A stretch of DNA of 45,127 nucleotides, taken from NCBI GenBank assembly GCA_000531095.1, contig HG799464.1, positions 694,886-740,012 of the forward strand. Direction: 5' to 3'. The number at the start of each line of letters is the position of its first letter. Positions within the stretch are counted from its first letter, which is position 1. The stretch is from Gemmata massiliana (GTDB lineage: Bacteria > Planctomycetota > Planctomycetia > Gemmatales > Gemmataceae). Position numbers and translations under genes: made by a program. Below are positions 44,501-45,127 of this stretch, in pieces. The notes under the pieces are model-generated. The model was not told the DNA's origin and made no database searches. It saw only the letters and a list, made by a program, of their open reading frames with translations.

Positions 44501-44844
44501 TTCTGGGCGGCCAGCCGCTCGGGCGCGGTGACCACCTGGTACTGCTTCAGGTAGCCGCCCATGACCGACACCTGGGACACGCCGTCGATCGCCAACAGCC
44601 GGTTCCGGACGGTGAACTCGCCGAACGTGCGGAGGTCCATCCCCTGCTTGAGGGCCTCCTCGGCGGTCTTCGGCGCCTCGGCCGGGCGGAGGCCGACGAT
44701 CATCACCTCGCCCATGATGGACGAGATCGGGGCCATGACCGGGTTCACGTCCTGCGGCAGCCGGGAGCGGACCAGCTGCAGCCGCTCGGAGACGACCTGC
44801 CGGTCCTGGTAGATGTCGGTGCCCCAGTCGAACTCGACCCACAC
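41557..44844 (-). CDS. CusA/CzcA-type RND heavy-metal efflux pump, main part
   Basis: 1095 residues as read, beginning MWVEFDWGTDIYQDRQVVSE; with the N-terminal piece at 44883-45119 the pump is about 1190 residues. It exports metal ions from periplasm or cytoplasm using the proton gradient. Porter domains (VTLQQLTDAAEKSNVLVGGG), then membrane helices with GELVDDAIVDVENIFRRLNE, in the TM4 position of the family signature, then SLMASLAVSLTVTPVLASLL, porter 2 and the distal helices RNGIMMIAHYVHLMREEGEA, GSLERLAPVLMTAGVAVIGL. The TM4 sequence differs from both the Zn/Co/Ni and the Cu/Ag patterns, so the metal is unclear. A 100-residue Pro/Glu tail ends it. Downstream neighbours are the DUF6370-like and EF-hand genes. 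Confidence 0.88.
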   Translation of the reverse strand: MWVEFDWGTDIYQDRQVVSERLQLVRSRLPQDVNPVMAPISSIMGEVMIVGLRPAEAPKTAEEALKQGMDLRTFGEFTVRNRLLAIDGVSQVSVMGGYLKQYQVVTAPERLAAQNVTLQQLTDAAEKSNVLVGGGVMERGPKESLIRISGQSLTPEQIAETPVVWRGDRAVRIKDVADVRLAGPVRRGDGSTRAKEGDRVAGGPSVILTVQKQPGANTLDLTPRLDAALDQLQADAPPGVVVERRVFRQADFIHTAIDNVVEAIRDGTVWVFVVLLLFLASIRTSVITMTAIPLSILVTVLVFSHFGVTINTMTLGGIAVAVGELVDDAIVDVENIFRRLNENRSKARPAPVLKVVFRASSEVRNSIVYATLIVCLVVLPLFALSGLEGRMFAPLGLAYLVSLMASLAVSLTVTPVLASLLLGRQKEARPHRDALLLRWLKWLDARLLRLTLRFPWPVVVASLVLSAVTMLSVFGMGSEFLPPFNEGTVTVNLQLPPGTGLEESGRVAARAEQALLGIPEVASVSRRTGRAEQDEHAEGVNTSEIDVRLTPHERPLPGFRAAVLRAVPGLHRYGVETSGRPPEQVLADIRDRVSSIPNVKANVGQPISHRLDHVMSGVRAQVAIKVFGSDLQELRNAAMEIQDAVAKVPGVVDLQVEPQVEISQVRLRVKREEAAKYGLAPGDVAKLLETAYKGRTVSTVLDGEKYFSLVVWYDERSRSDPRAIGRTILDTPSGKRVALDQVAEVLDTTGPNTLNHENVGRRIVVSCNVQGRSLGDVVADIKRAVRPVEEKLRTKGGDYRVEDDGQYRAQQEANSRLLVFGAGAVLGVFLLLCRCLGSWRAAVMVLGVNLPLAALGAVAVLLLVNRPDPAALHAVPWWKWPGVWFQATTLSVAHWVGFITLIGIVSRNGIMMIAHYVHLMREEGEAFGKDMIVRGSLERLAPVLMTAGVAVIGLVPLALGAGQTGKEILHPLAVVVIGGLVTSTLMDQVVTPAVFLLFGRKVYAPSPPSVDGTPVGGWDDAWLTEHPEPVPRPAPATPLTPAPVEVLPEPPVPVETNGRHPPTGGPTGPTPPREPEPAAPRLPEPRPALLPDPRE

Positions 44845-44882
44845 GACGGAGAGCCCGATCCCCGACGCCGATCGGACCCGCT

Positions 44883-45119
44883 TTACCCCCGTCGCGCCTT
44901 CACCTGGTACTCGATCGGCCGGGTGACCAGGAGTTCGACCTCCTCCGGGGCCAGCCCGGGGGCCTCCGTCATGATCGTCACGGTCGGCCGGTTCAGGTCG
45001 GGGAACACGTCCACCGGGGTGCGGGCGAGCTGGTACGCGCCCGCGGCGGCGACCGCCACGGCGGCGATCAGCACCAGCGCCCGGTTCTGGAGCGAGAACG
45101 CGATCACGCGGTTCAGCAC
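44883..45119 (-). CDS. N-terminus of the RND pump, separated by a frameshift
   Basis: [20 protein letters not shown] and [20 protein letters not shown], then [32 protein letters not shown] form the standard start of a CusA/CzcA pump: the first membrane helix and the [13 protein letters not shown] and GLAPEEVE motifs. A run of five C at 44886-44890 lies at the break, after which [20 protein letters not shown] continues in the main frame. One base added or lost there would restore a single gene of about 1190 residues from 45119 to 41557. This start is eight bases from the window edge, so upstream regulation cannot be seen. Confidence 0.8.
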   Translation of the reverse strand: MLNRVIAFSLQNRALVLIAAVAVAAAGAYQLARTPVDVFPDLNRPTVTIMTEAPGLAPEEVELLVTRPIEYQVKARRG

Positions 45120-45127
45120 GGCACGGC

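Noticed and set aside
42500..44554. 684-codon plus-strand frame opposite the RND pump
   Set aside because: Ser/Thr/Arg-rich antisense shadow; the minus strand encodes a well-defined pump.

Overview
The window looks like a piece of a large, very GC-rich planctomycete genome, most likely a Gemmata-like (Gemmataceae) bacterium. This rests on base composition and protein types: a BBP2-type outer-membrane barrel, a retropepsin/PDZ membrane protein, EF-hand and HEAT-repeat exported proteins, DUF6370-like exported proteins and CusA/CzcA-type RND pumps accompanied by small His-rich secreted proteins. No rRNA, tRNA or CRISPR array was seen. The assignment is inference; no marker gene is present.

Layout. 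(1) 1-5.8 kb: an accessory block of unrecognised genes ending in a large serine recombinase, its small upstream partner and a strong intrinsic terminator. The recombinase is broken at a 20-base stretch matching 19 bases of a loxP site, which looks like library-linker sequence rather than biology. (2) 5.8-10.9 kb: a graveyard of broken genes: an unknown exported protein, an IS630 remnant in two opposed pieces, a membrane spermidine-synthase-like protein with several lesions, and a HAMP/SpoIIE-type phosphatase split into opposite-strand halves around an IS remnant. (3) 10.9-21.3 kb: a metal-efflux module on the minus strand (small exported protein, truncated RND pump, TolC-like lipoprotein, CopA-like P-type ATPase) cut up by an ISAs1 element and by an IS630 element that itself carries an ISH3/IS4-like element in its terminal repeat. 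(4) 21.4-29.7 kb: a run of IS701, IS5 (IS427-like), IS66, IS5 and a second IS630 copy, with a POTRA-domain protein and a retropepsin-PDZ protein between them. (5) 29.8-45.1 kb: a second envelope/metal module: BBP2 porin, MerR regulator, PD-(D/E)XK nuclease-like protein, an intact HAMP/SpoIIE phosphatase, small His/Cys-rich exported proteins, a receiver-methyltransferase reading frame, HEAT and EF-hand proteins, a DUF6370-like protein and a nearly complete RND pump.

How the genes fit together: the RND pump, the TolC-like lipoprotein, CopA, the YHS-like and CCH-type secreted proteins and MerR form a copper/heavy-metal export and sensing set. The merR promoter and the copA promoter, 10.6 kb apart, share a mer-type operator, so one regulator may control both. 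Two phosphatase paralogues and two copies of the RND-associated exported protein show that two related metal modules once existed; the first has been wrecked by IS activity.

The most interesting signal is that both IS630 copies are split into two overlapping frames at the same TGG CTT TGA C sequence. In the copy at 28.5 kb it is preceded, at exactly the spacing found in the RF2 gene prfB, by a Shine-Dalgarno-like AAGGAG. This suggests programmed +1 frameshifting of the transposase. Many other frameshifts fall on runs of five or six G or C and are better explained as sequencing errors, consistent with the loxP-like linker remnant.
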